From contig NZ_BMPI01000008.1 in NCBI RefSeq assembly GCF_014647515.1, positions 43,429-107,428 of the forward strand: DNA of 64,000 nt. The letters are read 5' to 3'. Both the position numbers and the translations under genes were made by a program. Origin of the DNA: Dactylosporangium sucinum (GTDB taxonomy: Bacteria > Actinomycetota > Actinomycetes > Mycobacteriales > Micromonosporaceae). Positions 27,130-36,700 of this stretch are shown piece by piece; the first letter of the stretch is position 1, and the number at the start of each line of letters is the position of its first letter. The notes beneath the pieces were generated by a model. That model saw nothing but the letters and a program-made list of their open reading frames with translations, made no database searches and had not been told where the DNA came from.

Positions 27130-30100
27130 TCGGGCTGGTCCTGTCGATGATCCGGGCCCGCCCGGGCCAGGCGGTCACGGCCTTCCTCCTCGCCATGTTC
27201 GCGATGGCGGCGGCGGTGAGCGCGCCCGTCTATACCACGACCGCCGACCGCGCCGTGGTAGCCAGCGAGGTCGCCTCGGCGCCGATCGAGGAGCGGGTCG
27301 TGCAGGCCCGCCGCCAGTCCGAGGCCAAGGACCGCGGCTTCGAGGACCTGGTGCCCGAGATCTTCCGCGTGCCGGGCTTCACGAGCGTCTTCAGCACCGA
27401 GATCAACACCTACGTGTCCACCGGCGCGCCGGGCGTCGACGACATCGCGCCGCGGCTGGTGTACCGCGACAACGCCTGCGCCCACCTGCGTCTGGTCACC
27501 GGCCGGTGCTTCATCAGCGAGACCGAGGTCGTCGTCGGCAAGGTGACGTTCGACAAGCTCAAGCTCGCCGTCGGCGGCACCCTGGAGACGAGCTACGGCG
27601 CCTACGACAACGAGGGCCAGGAGTGGGTCCGCAACGGCCCGACGCTCACCCTCACCGTGGTCGGCGCCTACGAGGTGGTCGACGCGTCCGAGCAGTACTG
27701 GTCCGACCTCGACTACTTCGACCCGCGCCCGACCGACCGGAAGGCGACCGAGCCGATTCTCGCCAGCCGCCGCACCGTCGAGGCGATCGAGCACGCGCGG
27801 GAGTCGCAGGCGCTGGACGTGGTGATCGACAACGACGCGATCACCGGCGAGACCCTGCAGGCGGTCAACGACGCGGTGAAGCAGGGCCGCGACAAGCTCG
27901 TCGGCCTGCCCGGCGGGCCGACGGTCAGGACCGAGCTGCCCGCCCTGATCGAGCGGATCGACAAGAACCGGTCGCTGGTCGGCCAGGTGGTGCCGGTGGC
28001 CGCGGTACCGCTGGTGCTGCTGTGCTGGTTCGTGCTGTTCATCGCCGTCGCGTCGGCGACCCAGGAGCGGCGCCTGGAGCTGGGCCTGTTCGCCCTGCGC
28101 GGGGTCAGCGCCCCGCGCCGCTGGTGGCTCACGGCCGGCGAGAGCATCCTGCCGATCCTGGTCGGGGCGGCCGCCGGCTTCTTCCTCGGCCACTACCTGG
28201 TCCGGCTCGCGGCCTGGCTGCTGCTGTCCAGCTCGGCGAGCGTGCCGCTGTCGTCCGGCGCGAACTGGTGGGCCCTGACGGCCCTCGGCGGCGCCCTGTT
28301 CGCGGCGCTGCTGGCGCAGCGGGCCGAGCTCGCCAAGCGCACCGTCGACCTGCTCCGCAACGTGCCGAGCCGGCTGTCGCGCTGGGGCGCCCCGGTGTTC
28401 GAGGTCGCCGTGATCGCGCTGGCCGTGGTCGCCGTCGTGCAGCTGCGGCAGGGCGGCGGCGGGCTGACCGGGTTCGCCGTGTTCGCGCCGTCGCTCATCG
28501 TCATCGCGCTGGCCCTGGTGGCGGCGCGGGGCGTCCTGCCGATCGCCGAACGCGTCGGCCGGCGCGCCATCCGCGAGGGCCGCATCGGCCGCACCCTGGC
28601 CGCCTACGCGATGTCCCGCCGGCCGGGCAGCCAGCGTGTGCTCGCACTGCTCGTGGTGGCCGTCGCGCTGATCTGCTTCGCGGCGACCGCGGCCAGCGCG
28701 TCCGGCGACACCCGTGACGAGCGGGTCCGCGTCGAGCTGGGCGCGCCCCGGGTGCTCACCGTCGAGACGATCAGCCGCGCGGCCCTGCTGGCCAAGGTGC
28801 GCGCGATCGACCCCGACGGCAAGTTCGCAATGGCGGCCGCCGAGGTCCCGGTCGCGGAGGACACGGGTGTACCGCCGATGCTGGCCGTCGACAGCCGGGC
28901 GCTGGCCGCGACCGCGCTGTGGAACGACACGCACCTGAGCGCCGCCGAGGTCGCCGGTCTGCTGCACCCGGCCGGGCCGCGCGACCCGGTCATCGTGAAC
29001 AACAAGGAGCTGTCACTCGACGTCACGATCGACAAGACGGTCGACGCGTTCCGGGTCCGCTGGACCGCGGTGGTCGTACCGCTGGACGGCTCGACGGCCG
29101 GCGAGGTCGACCTCGGCCCGATCCAACTCGGCCGGCACACGTACATCCGCAACCTCCCCATGTGTGTGGAAGGCTGCCGCCTCGTCTCCCTCCAGATGGA
29201 CCAGCCGGAGCGCCGAGGCTTCGACATCACCATGACGCTGCACGGCCTGAGCCAGGCCGGGAAGGTCATCGCCGACGCGGCCGGCTTCGCCGACACGACC
29301 CAGTGGCGGGTGCCGGAGACGCCGGGCCCGAAGCTGCTCGTGCCGACGCTCAGCTCGGCCCAGGACGGCCTGCGCGCCGAGGTCGCCAACTACCGGGGCG
29401 CCGACGTCGCGGTCAAGATCATGCCGACCGACGTGCCCTCGCCGCTGCCGGTGGTCATCGGCGGCAGCGCCAGCATGGGCGACCACATGAACGGCTTCGA
29501 CGGCGCGCAGGTGTCGACCAGCATCGCCGGCGAGGTGGGCACCCTGCCGCGGCTGGCCGACCGGGGCGCGCTGGTCGACCTCGACTACGCCGAGCGGATG
29601 TCGACCGACGCCGGCGACGCGCGGCAGCCGCAGATCTGGCTCGGCCCGGCCGCCCCGCCCGACGTGCTCGACCTCGTCCGCGGCCAGGGCCTCACCGTCG
29701 CCTCCGACCGCTCGATCGAGCCGCTGCGGGCCGCCCTGGACGAGCAGGGTCCGGCCGTGGCGCTGCGCTTCCACCTGCTGGCGGGTGGTTTGGCGGTACT
29801 GCTGGCGGTCGGTGCGCTCTGGATGGTCGCCAGCCTCGACCGGCAGCGCCGCATCGGGGAACTGCGGGCGCTGCGGGCCCAGGGCGTGGCCCGGCGCGAC
29901 GCGGCGGCCAGCGGATATCTGGCCCTGGTCGGCACGGCCGTGCTCATCGGCCCGTTCGCGGCGCTGGTCAGTTGGCTGCTCGTGCGGGAGTATCTCCCGG
30001 TGTTCACCGACGACCCCGGCACCTTCAAGGTGTCGTACTGGCCGTCGCCGATCCCGGTCGCCGTCGCCTGGCTGGCGGCCGGCCTGCTACTCGCGGGTGC

Positions 30101-30152
30101 CGCCGTCGTCGCCGGCGCCCGGCTCCGTGCCGCAACGAGGGGGAAGCGATGA
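27126..30152 (+). CDS. Large FtsX-type ABC transporter permease
   Basis: 1008 residues with the same architecture as its two paralogues. Cys pairs are C118/C128 (YRDNACAHLRLVTGRC) and C680/C684 (MCVEGCRLVSL). The central helix block contains VAAVPLVLLCWFVLFIAVAS, strikingly like VIAVPLLLLCWFVLFLLVAS in the 15994 protein, so these two are closer to each other than to the 24166 protein. GTG start overlaps the preceding stop and its TGA overlaps the ATPase ATG. It probably forms a heterodimeric channel with the 24166 product. Confidence 0.85.
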   Translation: MIGLVLSMIRARPGQAVTAFLLAMFAMAAAVSAPVYTTTADRAVVASEVASAPIEERVVQARRQSEAKDRGFEDLVPEIFRVPGFTSVFSTEINTYVSTGAPGVDDIAPRLVYRDNACAHLRLVTGRCFISETEVVVGKVTFDKLKLAVGGTLETSYGAYDNEGQEWVRNGPTLTLTVVGAYEVVDASEQYWSDLDYFDPRPTDRKATEPILASRRTVEAIEHARESQALDVVIDNDAITGETLQAVNDAVKQGRDKLVGLPGGPTVRTELPALIERIDKNRSLVGQVVPVAAVPLVLLCWFVLFIAVASATQERRLELGLFALRGVSAPRRWWLTAGESILPILVGAAAGFFLGHYLVRLAAWLLLSSSASVPLSSGANWWALTALGGALFAALLAQRAELAKRTVDLLRNVPSRLSRWGAPVFEVAVIALAVVAVVQLRQGGGGLTGFAVFAPSLIVIALALVAARGVLPIAERVGRRAIREGRIGRTLAAYAMSRRPGSQRVLALLVVAVALICFAATAASASGDTRDERVRVELGAPRVLTVETISRAALLAKVRAIDPDGKFAMAAAEVPVAEDTGVPPMLAVDSRALAATALWNDTHLSAAEVAGLLHPAGPRDPVIVNNKELSLDVTIDKTVDAFRVRWTAVVVPLDGSTAGEVDLGPIQLGRHTYIRNLPMCVEGCRLVSLQMDQPERRGFDITMTLHGLSQAGKVIADAAGFADTTQWRVPETPGPKLLVPTLSSAQDGLRAEVANYRGADVAVKIMPTDVPSPLPVVIGGSASMGDHMNGFDGAQVSTSIAGEVGTLPRLADRGALVDLDYAERMSTDAGDARQPQIWLGPAAPPDVLDLVRGQGLTVASDRSIEPLRAALDEQGPAVALRFHLLAGGLAVLLAVGALWMVASLDRQRRIGELRALRAQGVARRDAAASGYLALVGTAVLIGPFAALVSWLLVREYLPVFTDDPGTFKVSYWPSPIPVAVAWLAAGLLLAGAAVVAGARLRAATRGKR

Positions 30153-31021
30153 ACGGACTGGCGGTCGCCTGCCGGCGGGTGGTGCACATCTACCGGGCCG
30201 AGGCCGGCGATGTCGTCGCGCTGGCGGGCGTCGACCTGTCGATCGGTCCGGGCGAGACGCTTGCGCTCGTCGGGCCGTCCGGCTCGGGCAAGTCGACGCT
30301 GATCGCGCTGCTCGCCGGGCTCATGCGCCCGTCGGCCGGCCGGGTCAACATCGGCACCTACGACATGGGCAAGCTCTCCGACAGCGAGATCGCCCGGCTG
30401 CGCGGCACCGAGATCGGCGTGGTGCTGCAGGGCGCGGCGCGCAACCTCCTGCCCTACGCGACGCTGCACCGCAACATCTGGCTCGCCCAGCGCCGCGCGG
30501 CCCGCACCGAGGGCATCAAGCTCGACGACCCCGACCGCATCCTCGACCTCGTCGGGCTGCCCGGCCTCGGCCGGTCGCGGATCGACGACCTCGCCCCCGG
30601 CGCCCGCCAGCGTGCCGCGCTCGCCGTGGGCATCGCCGCCGGGCCCGGCCTGCTGCTCGTGGACGAGCCGACCAGCCAGCTCGACACGCACGGCCGCGAC
30701 GAGGTGCTGGAGGCGCTGGAGACGGTCAACCAGGAGCGCAACACGACCATCGTCGTCGTCACCCACGACAGCGACGTGGGCACCCGGCTGGGCCGCGCGG
30801 TGACCATCCGCGACGGTCGCGTCGGCGCCGAGGGCCGCGACGGCCAGGACTTCGCGGTGGTGGCCGGCGACGGCACGGTGCAGCTGCCGCCCGAGGTTCT
30901 CGGCGACTTCCCGCCCGGCACGCTCTTCACCGTCGAGCACATCGACGGACAGGTCACACTGGTCGCGGGTGGATCCGACCGGTCACTTGCGGCGGACCAC
31001 CTGGGGCACGTGCAAAACTAG
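30149..31021 (+). CDS. ABC transporter ATPase with AbrB-like C-terminal tail
   Basis: 290 residues, the counterpart of the ATPase at 19029. Walker A GPSGSGKST (42-50), Q-loop GVVLQGAARNLLPY, a strongly altered signature LAPGA (148-152), Walker B LLLVDEPT and VVTHDSD. The extension at about 236-274 (VVAGDGTVQLPPEVLGDFPP, then FTVEHIDGQVTLVAG) repeats the AbrB-like hairpin of its paralogue. ATG overlaps the permease TGA. It is the only ATPase of this operon, so with this signature alteration ATP hydrolysis efficiency is an open question. Confidence 0.87.
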   Translation: MNGLAVACRRVVHIYRAEAGDVVALAGVDLSIGPGETLALVGPSGSGKSTLIALLAGLMRPSAGRVNIGTYDMGKLSDSEIARLRGTEIGVVLQGAARNLLPYATLHRNIWLAQRRAARTEGIKLDDPDRILDLVGLPGLGRSRIDDLAPGARQRAALAVGIAAGPGLLLVDEPTSQLDTHGRDEVLEALETVNQERNTTIVVVTHDSDVGTRLGRAVTIRDGRVGAEGRDGQDFAVVAGDGTVQLPPEVLGDFPPGTLFTVEHIDGQVTLVAGGSDRSLAADHLGHVQN

Positions 31022-31025
31022 GGCC

Positions 31026-31916
31026 ATGAGCGACCCACGGCAGACCCAGTCGATCTTCACCCGCGGGGCGGTGGACCTCGGCGCCCTGGCCCGCAGCAAC
31101 GCGGCCGGCGCGCAGCGATCTGCCCAGCCGGCCCCGGCCGCCAGCAGCGCCAACGTCGTCGAGGTCAGCGAGGCCACGTTCCAGAACGACGTGTTGCAGC
31201 GCTCGCTGACCACGCCGGTCGTGGTCGACTTCTACGTCGCCGGCAGCCAGCCCGACCAGCAGTTCTCCCCGCTGCTGCAGAAGCTGGCCGCCGAGGGGCA
31301 GGCCGCGTGGGTGCTCGCCCGGGTCGACATCGAGCAGAACCCGCGGCTCGCCCAGATGTTCCGCATCCAGGGCATCCCGTTCGTGGTCGCGATCGTCGGC
31401 GGCCAGCCCGTCGACGCGTTCAACCAGATGCTCCCCGAGCAGCACCTGCGCCAGTGGGTCGACGCGGTGCTCAAGGCCGCGGGTGTCGAGGTCGAGCACC
31501 CGGAGGACCCGCGGCTGCTCGCCGCCGACGACGCGCTGATCGACGGCGACCTCGACGGCGCCGAGGCCGCCTATCGCAAGATCCTCGCCGACGCACCCGG
31601 CGACCCGATCGCCGAGGCGGGCCTGGCCCAGGTCGCGCTCCTGCGCCGGGTCACCGGCGTCGACGTGCCGGCCGTGCTGGCCGCCGCCCAGGCCGCGCCC
31701 GGCGACGTGCCGGCCCAGCTGCTCGCCGCCGACGTCGAGGTGCTCGCCGGCGAGGCCGAGAAGGCCTACCAGCGCCTCGTCGACCTCATCCGCCGCACGG
31801 CGGGCGACGACCGCGAGACGGTGCGCAAGCACCTCGTCTCGCTGTTCACCGTCGCCGGCCCCGACGACCCCGCGGTCGCCAAGGCCCGCCGGGCGCTGGC
31901 GAGCGCGCTCTTCTGA
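31026..31916 (+). CDS. Thioredoxin-fold/TPR protein (CnoX/YbbN-like) without CxxC
   Basis: 296 residues. A thioredoxin fold at about 45-150 (VVEVSEATFQNDVLQRSLTT, VVVDFYVAGSQPDQQFSP, IQGIPFVVAIVGGQPV) is followed by tetratricopeptide-like helices (LIDGDLDGAEAAYRKILADA). The position of the WCGPC active site reads AGSQPDQ, so both cysteines are missing and a holdase/co-chaperone role is likelier than redox activity. It is the counterpart of mycobacterial Rv1324 (from memory), which follows the thiolase FadA4 there; here the ABC operons and icmA intervene. It starts 4 bp after the ATPase stop. Confidence 0.85.
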   Translation: MSDPRQTQSIFTRGAVDLGALARSNAAGAQRSAQPAPAASSANVVEVSEATFQNDVLQRSLTTPVVVDFYVAGSQPDQQFSPLLQKLAAEGQAAWVLARVDIEQNPRLAQMFRIQGIPFVVAIVGGQPVDAFNQMLPEQHLRQWVDAVLKAAGVEVEHPEDPRLLAADDALIDGDLDGAEAAYRKILADAPGDPIAEAGLAQVALLRRVTGVDVPAVLAAAQAAPGDVPAQLLAADVEVLAGEAEKAYQRLVDLIRRTAGDDRETVRKHLVSLFTVAGPDDPAVAKARRALASALF

Positions 31917-31927
31917 GCCGGGCGCAC

Positions 31928-33664
31928 ATGCGCCGGATCGCCGTCGTCGACGCACCGAGCAACCTGGGGTTGCGGCCACCGACCGCCACCTCCGTTCCCG
32001 GCTGCGCGAAGGCGCCCGGCGCCCTGCGCGACCACGGCCTGCTCACCCGCCTGGGCGCCCGCGACGCGGGCTGCATCACCCCGCCGCGCTACGACCCGGC
32101 GGGCTGGCAGCCCGGCGACGGCGTGGCCCAGGCGGCGGAGATCGCGGTCTTCGTCCGCCGCCTGGCCGACCGGATCGGCTCGATCCTCGCCCAGGGCGAC
32201 TTCCCGGTCGTCCTGGGCGGCGACTGCTCGATCCTGCTCGGGGCCGGCCTGGCCATGCGCCGCCACGCCGCGACCCTCGACGGCCGCGTCGGCCTCGTCT
32301 ACGTCGACGGCCACTCCGACTTCCGCCACGAGGGCAACGCCTCCTACGTCGGCGCCGCCGCCGGCGAGGCGCTGGCCCTGGCGACCGGCCGCGGCCAGGC
32401 AAACCTGGCGTCGATCGAGCAGCGCCGCCCCTACTTCCGCGACGTCGACGTGGTGCTGCTCGGCATCCGCACCCACGACGAGTACCGTCTGGATCTCCAG
32501 GCCGCCGGCATCGTCGCCCGCGCCGTGCCGGAGCTCCGGTCGAACGGCGCCGCCCGCTCGGCCCAGTGGGCGCGCGACCAGCTCCGCGACTGCGCTGGCT
32601 ACTGGGTCCACGTCGACGTCGACGTCCTGGACCCGGCGGTCATGCCGGCCGTCGACGCCCCGGACGTGGGCGGCATCGCCTACCGCGAACTGGAGATCCT
32701 CCTCAGCAACCTGGTCGCCGACCCCCGCTGCGTGGGCGTCCAGGTGACGGTCTTCGACCCCGACTACGACCCGGACGGCCGCTACGCCGCCGAGGTCACC
32801 GACGTGCTGGTCGCAGGTCTGGAGCCGCTGGTGACGTCGACCGCGCTGGTGGCGTCGGACACGATGTTCCCGGTGTCGGGCGGCCCGGTGCCGGGCTTCC
32901 CGGTCTCGGCCCCACCGGTCTCCGCCCCACCCCTGCGCGTCCCGGCCCCGCCGACGGTGACCCCGCCGCGCGTCCCGGACAGCGCCTTCGCGGCCGTCGG
33001 GCACTCCTCCGTGGACGAGGCGGTGGAGGTTGCGGCCATCATCGACGACGGGCCCGACCCGTCGCCGGATCGGGACGAGCCGGACATTCCGCCCGAGCCC
33101 GATGTCCAGTCTGAGCCCGACATCCAGTCTGAGCCCGACATCCAGGACGAGCTCGACATCCAGGACGAGCCCGAAGCCGAGGCTGATCCCGAGCCGGAAG
33201 CTCGTTTTGAGCCGGATCGTCTCGAGCCCGAAGCTCGTCCCGAGCCGGAAGCGCTTCGTCCCCAGCCGGAAGAGCCTCGTCCCGAGCCGGAAGAGCCTCG
33301 TCCCGAGCCGGAAGAGCCTCGTCCCGAGCCGGAAGAGCTGAGTGTGGTGGCCCGGACCCGTGGCCGCGTGTACGGCACCGAGGCCCGCACGAGCGCTCTC
33401 CAGGGCCTGGACCTGGCCATCCCGGCCGGCCTGCGTGGCGGCGCGGCCAGGACGGATGCCGCCGACGGCACCCCCGACGGCCCCCAGGAGAACGCCCGGG
33501 GCCGCGGGAAGCGCCGCACCGGTCCGCTGCTGTCCCCATTCGTCCCGGCCCAGCCCGCGTCCCGCGAGCCGAGCGACGACGACACGCCGGAGTCGCCGTT
33601 GTCCGACGTCGTGCCGGCCGCCCGCACCCCGATCGACGACGAGCAGACCAAGCCCGCCGGCTGA
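31928..33664 (+). CDS. Arginase/agmatinase-family protein with long acidic Pro-rich tail
   Basis: 578 residues. The ureohydrolase fold spans about 1-300: GGDCS (97-101), DGHSD (127-131) and HVDVDVLDP (228-236). Five of the usual metal ligands are kept, but the His of GGDHS is Cys100. The remaining ~280 residues are disordered in character: a PVSAPP-type stretch, then many Glu/Pro/Asp repeats (PDIQSE, and heptads EPEEPRP), then a basic end. Arginase-fold enzymes hydrolyse guanidino compounds (arginine, agmatine, formiminoglutamate); the substrate here is unknown. ATG at 31928 follows the thioredoxin stop by 11 bp without a clear ribosome site, suggesting coupling. The tail is not a family feature. 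Confidence 0.8.
   Translation: MRRIAVVDAPSNLGLRPPTATSVPGCAKAPGALRDHGLLTRLGARDAGCITPPRYDPAGWQPGDGVAQAAEIAVFVRRLADRIGSILAQGDFPVVLGGDCSILLGAGLAMRRHAATLDGRVGLVYVDGHSDFRHEGNASYVGAAAGEALALATGRGQANLASIEQRRPYFRDVDVVLLGIRTHDEYRLDLQAAGIVARAVPELRSNGAARSAQWARDQLRDCAGYWVHVDVDVLDPAVMPAVDAPDVGGIAYRELEILLSNLVADPRCVGVQVTVFDPDYDPDGRYAAEVTDVLVAGLEPLVTSTALVASDTMFPVSGGPVPGFPVSAPPVSAPPLRVPAPPTVTPPRVPDSAFAAVGHSSVDEAVEVAAIIDDGPDPSPDRDEPDIPPEPDVQSEPDIQSEPDIQDELDIQDEPEAEADPEPEARFEPDRLEPEARPEPEALRPQPEEPRPEPEEPRPEPEEPRPEPEELSVVARTRGRVYGTEARTSALQGLDLAIPAGLRGGAARTDAADGTPDGPQENARGRGKRRTGPLLSPFVPAQPASREPSDDDTPESPLSDVVPAARTPIDDEQTKPAG
33263..33339 (+). repeat. 21-bp in-frame tandem repeat
   Basis: GAGCCGGAAGAGCCTCGTCC plus C, three full near-identical units and a partial fourth, encoding EPEEPRP heptads in the tail of the arginase-family gene. 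Just upstream (33109-33170) an 18-bp repeat encodes PDIQSE. Such tracts expand and shrink by slippage. Confidence 0.9.
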
Positions 33665-33681
33665 TCCACCCGAAAGCCACA

Positions 33682-33712
33682 CCGCCCCCGGGCCGGGACG
33701 GCTCGGGGGCGG
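33682..33712. terminator. Bidirectional terminator hairpin
   Basis: CCGCCCCCGGGCC pairs with GGCTCGGGGGCGG (13 bp, one G-T pair) around a short loop, in the 66-bp gap between convergent stops at 33664 and 33731. Confidence 0.8.
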
Positions 33713-33730
33713 CGCGTCGTTCACCGACCG

Positions 33731-36700
33731 TCAGGCGGCGCTGGCGCGGACCAGCGTGCGGATCTGGCGCAGGAGCACGGACAGCGCGGCCAGGTCGCCG
33801 GGCGACTCGCCGAACTCGCCGATCGAGTTGCGGGTGCGGGCGATCGACGTGGCGTTGCTCTGCTCCCACTCGTGGACGCGGGACTCGGCGTCGCCGTCCG
33901 GAGAGGTCGCGTTGAGGACCTCGCCGGTCAGGGCGGCCAGTGCCGCATACAGGTCGTAGCGCAGCGCCATGCGGGCCAGCGTCTGCCAGCGGTCCTCCCG
34001 CGGCAGGTCGGAGATGCGGGACAGCAGATCGTCGACCCGGAAGCGCTCCGAGAGGACGTAGTAGACCGTCGCCACCTCGTTGACGTCCCGCCCGGTCTGG
34101 GCCGCGACCTCGACGATGTCGAGGAGGCCGAACCCATACATGATCCGGGTCGTCGCGTCGGCCAGCTCCGGCGACAGGCCCAGCTCCTGCAGCTTGACCG
34201 TGTTGGCGTGCAGAGCTTCGCGCTCGCGGCCGCGGAACAGCGTGTCGAGCTGCGGCAGCAGGCGGGAGACGCCGGGGCGCAGGCGGGCGATCTCGCCCGG
34301 CACGTCGATCGGGAGCCGCCGGTTGGACAGCAGCCAGCGGACGGCGCGGTCGAGCAGGCGGCGGGACTCCAGATACACCGCGGTCTGCGCCTCGGTGCGG
34401 ACCTGGTTGTCGAGGGACTCCGCGGCGCGGCGGAGCTCGCCCAGCCCATACACCTCCCGGATCACCACGGATGCCCGCAGGACGTCCGCGGCGCCGGCGC
34501 CGGTCTCCTCCGACGCGCGGTGGAAGAACGACGTGCCGCCGCGGTTGACGGCCTCGTTGACCACCGCCGTGGTGACGATCTCGCGCCGCAGCGGGTGCTC
34601 GGCCATCGCCTCCACGAACCGCTCGCGCAGTGGGGTGGGGAAGTAGGCGACGAGCACCTCGTTCGTCCAGTCCTCGTCCGGCAGGCCGGAGTCGAGGATC
34701 TCGTGCTCGAGCACGATCTTGACATACGAGAGCAGCACCGCGAACTCGGGCGACGTCAGCCCGACGCCCGCCTCGGCCCGCATGTCGATCTCCTCGTCGG
34801 TGGGCAGGCCCTCGAGCGTCCGGTCGAGCTGGCCGCGGTGCTCCAGGTCGGCGATGAGCCGCTTGTGGACCGGCAGCAGCGACCGGGACTGCGCGCGGGC
34901 GTTGCCGAGCGCGGTCGCCTGGTCGTAGTTGTCCTTGAGCACCAGCTCGCCGACCTCGTCGGTCATCTCGGCGAGCAGCGGGTTGCGCTCGCCGGGGTCC
35001 AGCTCGCCGGCCGCGACCGCGCGGTCGAGCAGGATCTTGATGTTGACCTCGTGGTCGGAGCAGTCGACGCCGGCCGAGTTGTCGATGAAGTCGGTGGCGA
35101 TGCGGCCGCCACCCAGCGCATACTCGATCCGGCCGCGCTGGGTCAGGCCCAGGTTGCCGCCCTCGCCCACGACCTTGGCCCGCAGCTCGCGGCCGTTGAC
35201 CCGGATGTAGTCGTTGGCCTTGTCGCCGACCTCGGCGTGCGACTCGCTCGTCGCCTTGACGTATGTGCCGATGCCGCCGTTCCAGAACAGGTCGACCGGG
35301 GCCGACAGGATCGCGTGCATCAGCTCGTTGGGCGTGAGCGCGTTGATCGAGCCGGCGATGCCGAGCGCCTCGCGGGCCTGGTCGGTGATCGGGATCGACT
35401 TGGCCGTGCGGGGGTAGACGCCGCCGCCCGCCGAGATCAGCGACTTGTCGTAGTCGTCCCACGACGAGCGGGGCAGCGCGAACAGGCGCTCCCGCTCGGC
35501 ATACGAGACGGCCGCGTCGGGGCTCGGGTCGATGAAGATATGCCGGTGGTCGAACGCGGCGACCAGCCGGATGTGCCGCGAGAGCAGCATGCCGTTGCCG
35601 AAGACGTCACCGGACATGTCGCCGACGCCGACCACGGTGAACTCGTTGGTCTGGGTGTCGACGTCCATCTCGCGGAAGTGCCGCTTGACCGACTCCCACG
35701 CGCCCTTGGCGGTGATGCCCATCTTCTTGTGGTCGTAGCCGGCCGAGCCGCCGGAGGCGAACGCGTCGCCGAGCCAGTAGCCGAACTGCAACGAGATCTC
35801 GTTGGCGGTGTCGGAGAAGGTCGCGGTGCCCTTGTCCGCGGCGACCACGAGATAGGGGTCGTCGGGGTCGTGGCGCACGACGTCGGGCGGTGTGACGACC
35901 TTGCCGCCGTCGAGGTTGTCGGTCACGTCCAGCAGCGCCGAGATGAACAGCCGGTAGCAGGCCAAGGCCTCGTCCCGGTCGCCCGGATTCTGCTTCAGGA
36001 CGAAGCCGCCCTTCGCGCCGGTCGGCACGATCACCGCGTTCTTCACCATCTGTGCCTTGACCAGGCCCAGGATCTCGGTGCGGAAGTCCTCGCGCCGGTC
36101 GGACCAGCGCAGGCCGCCGCGGGCGACCGAGCCGAACCGCAGGTGCACGCCCTCGAACCGCGGCGAATACACGAAGATCTCGAACCGCGGCCGGGGCGCC
36201 GGCAGGTCGGGGATGGACTGCGGGTCGAGCTTGAACGCCGTGTAGGACTTCGGGCGGCCGCCCTCACCCCGCTGGTAGAACGAGGTGCGCAGCGTCGCCT
36301 GGATGAGGTGCAGGAACGAGCGCAGGATCCGGTCCTGGTCGAGGCTGGTCACCGCGTCGAGTTCGGCGTTGACCGCCGCGACCATCTCCTTCGACCACTC
36401 CGACCGCGCCGTCTCGGACAACTGCAACCGCGGATCGAAGCGCGCCGTGAACAGGTCCACGAGCTTCGCGGCGATCGAGGGATAGGCCAGGAGCGTCGTC
36501 TCCATGTAGTCCTGGGAGAACACCGTGCCCGCCTGGCGCAGGTACTTCGCGTAAGCCCGCAGGACGACGACCTCGCGCCAGGTGAGGCCGGCCTTGAGCA
36601 CCAGCGCGTTGAACCCGTCGACCTCCGCCTCACCGTGCCACGTCGCCGAGAACGCGTTCTCCAGGTGGGGCCGCACTTCGGTGATCGCCCGAGCGTCGTG

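Noticed and set aside
24102..30152. A ~2000-codon continuous open frame spanning both operon 2 permeases
   Set aside because: Up to about 27125 it reads as Arg/Ala/Gly-rich low-complexity sequence, an out-of-frame shadow of the first permease. It then enters the true frame of the second. The two real genes overlap at GTGA 27126.
31928..33664. Two separate genes (arginase and a Pro/Glu-rich protein)
   Set aside because: The frame is continuous with no stop, no internal ribosome site and no promoter-like hexamer at the junction, so a single fused product is simpler.
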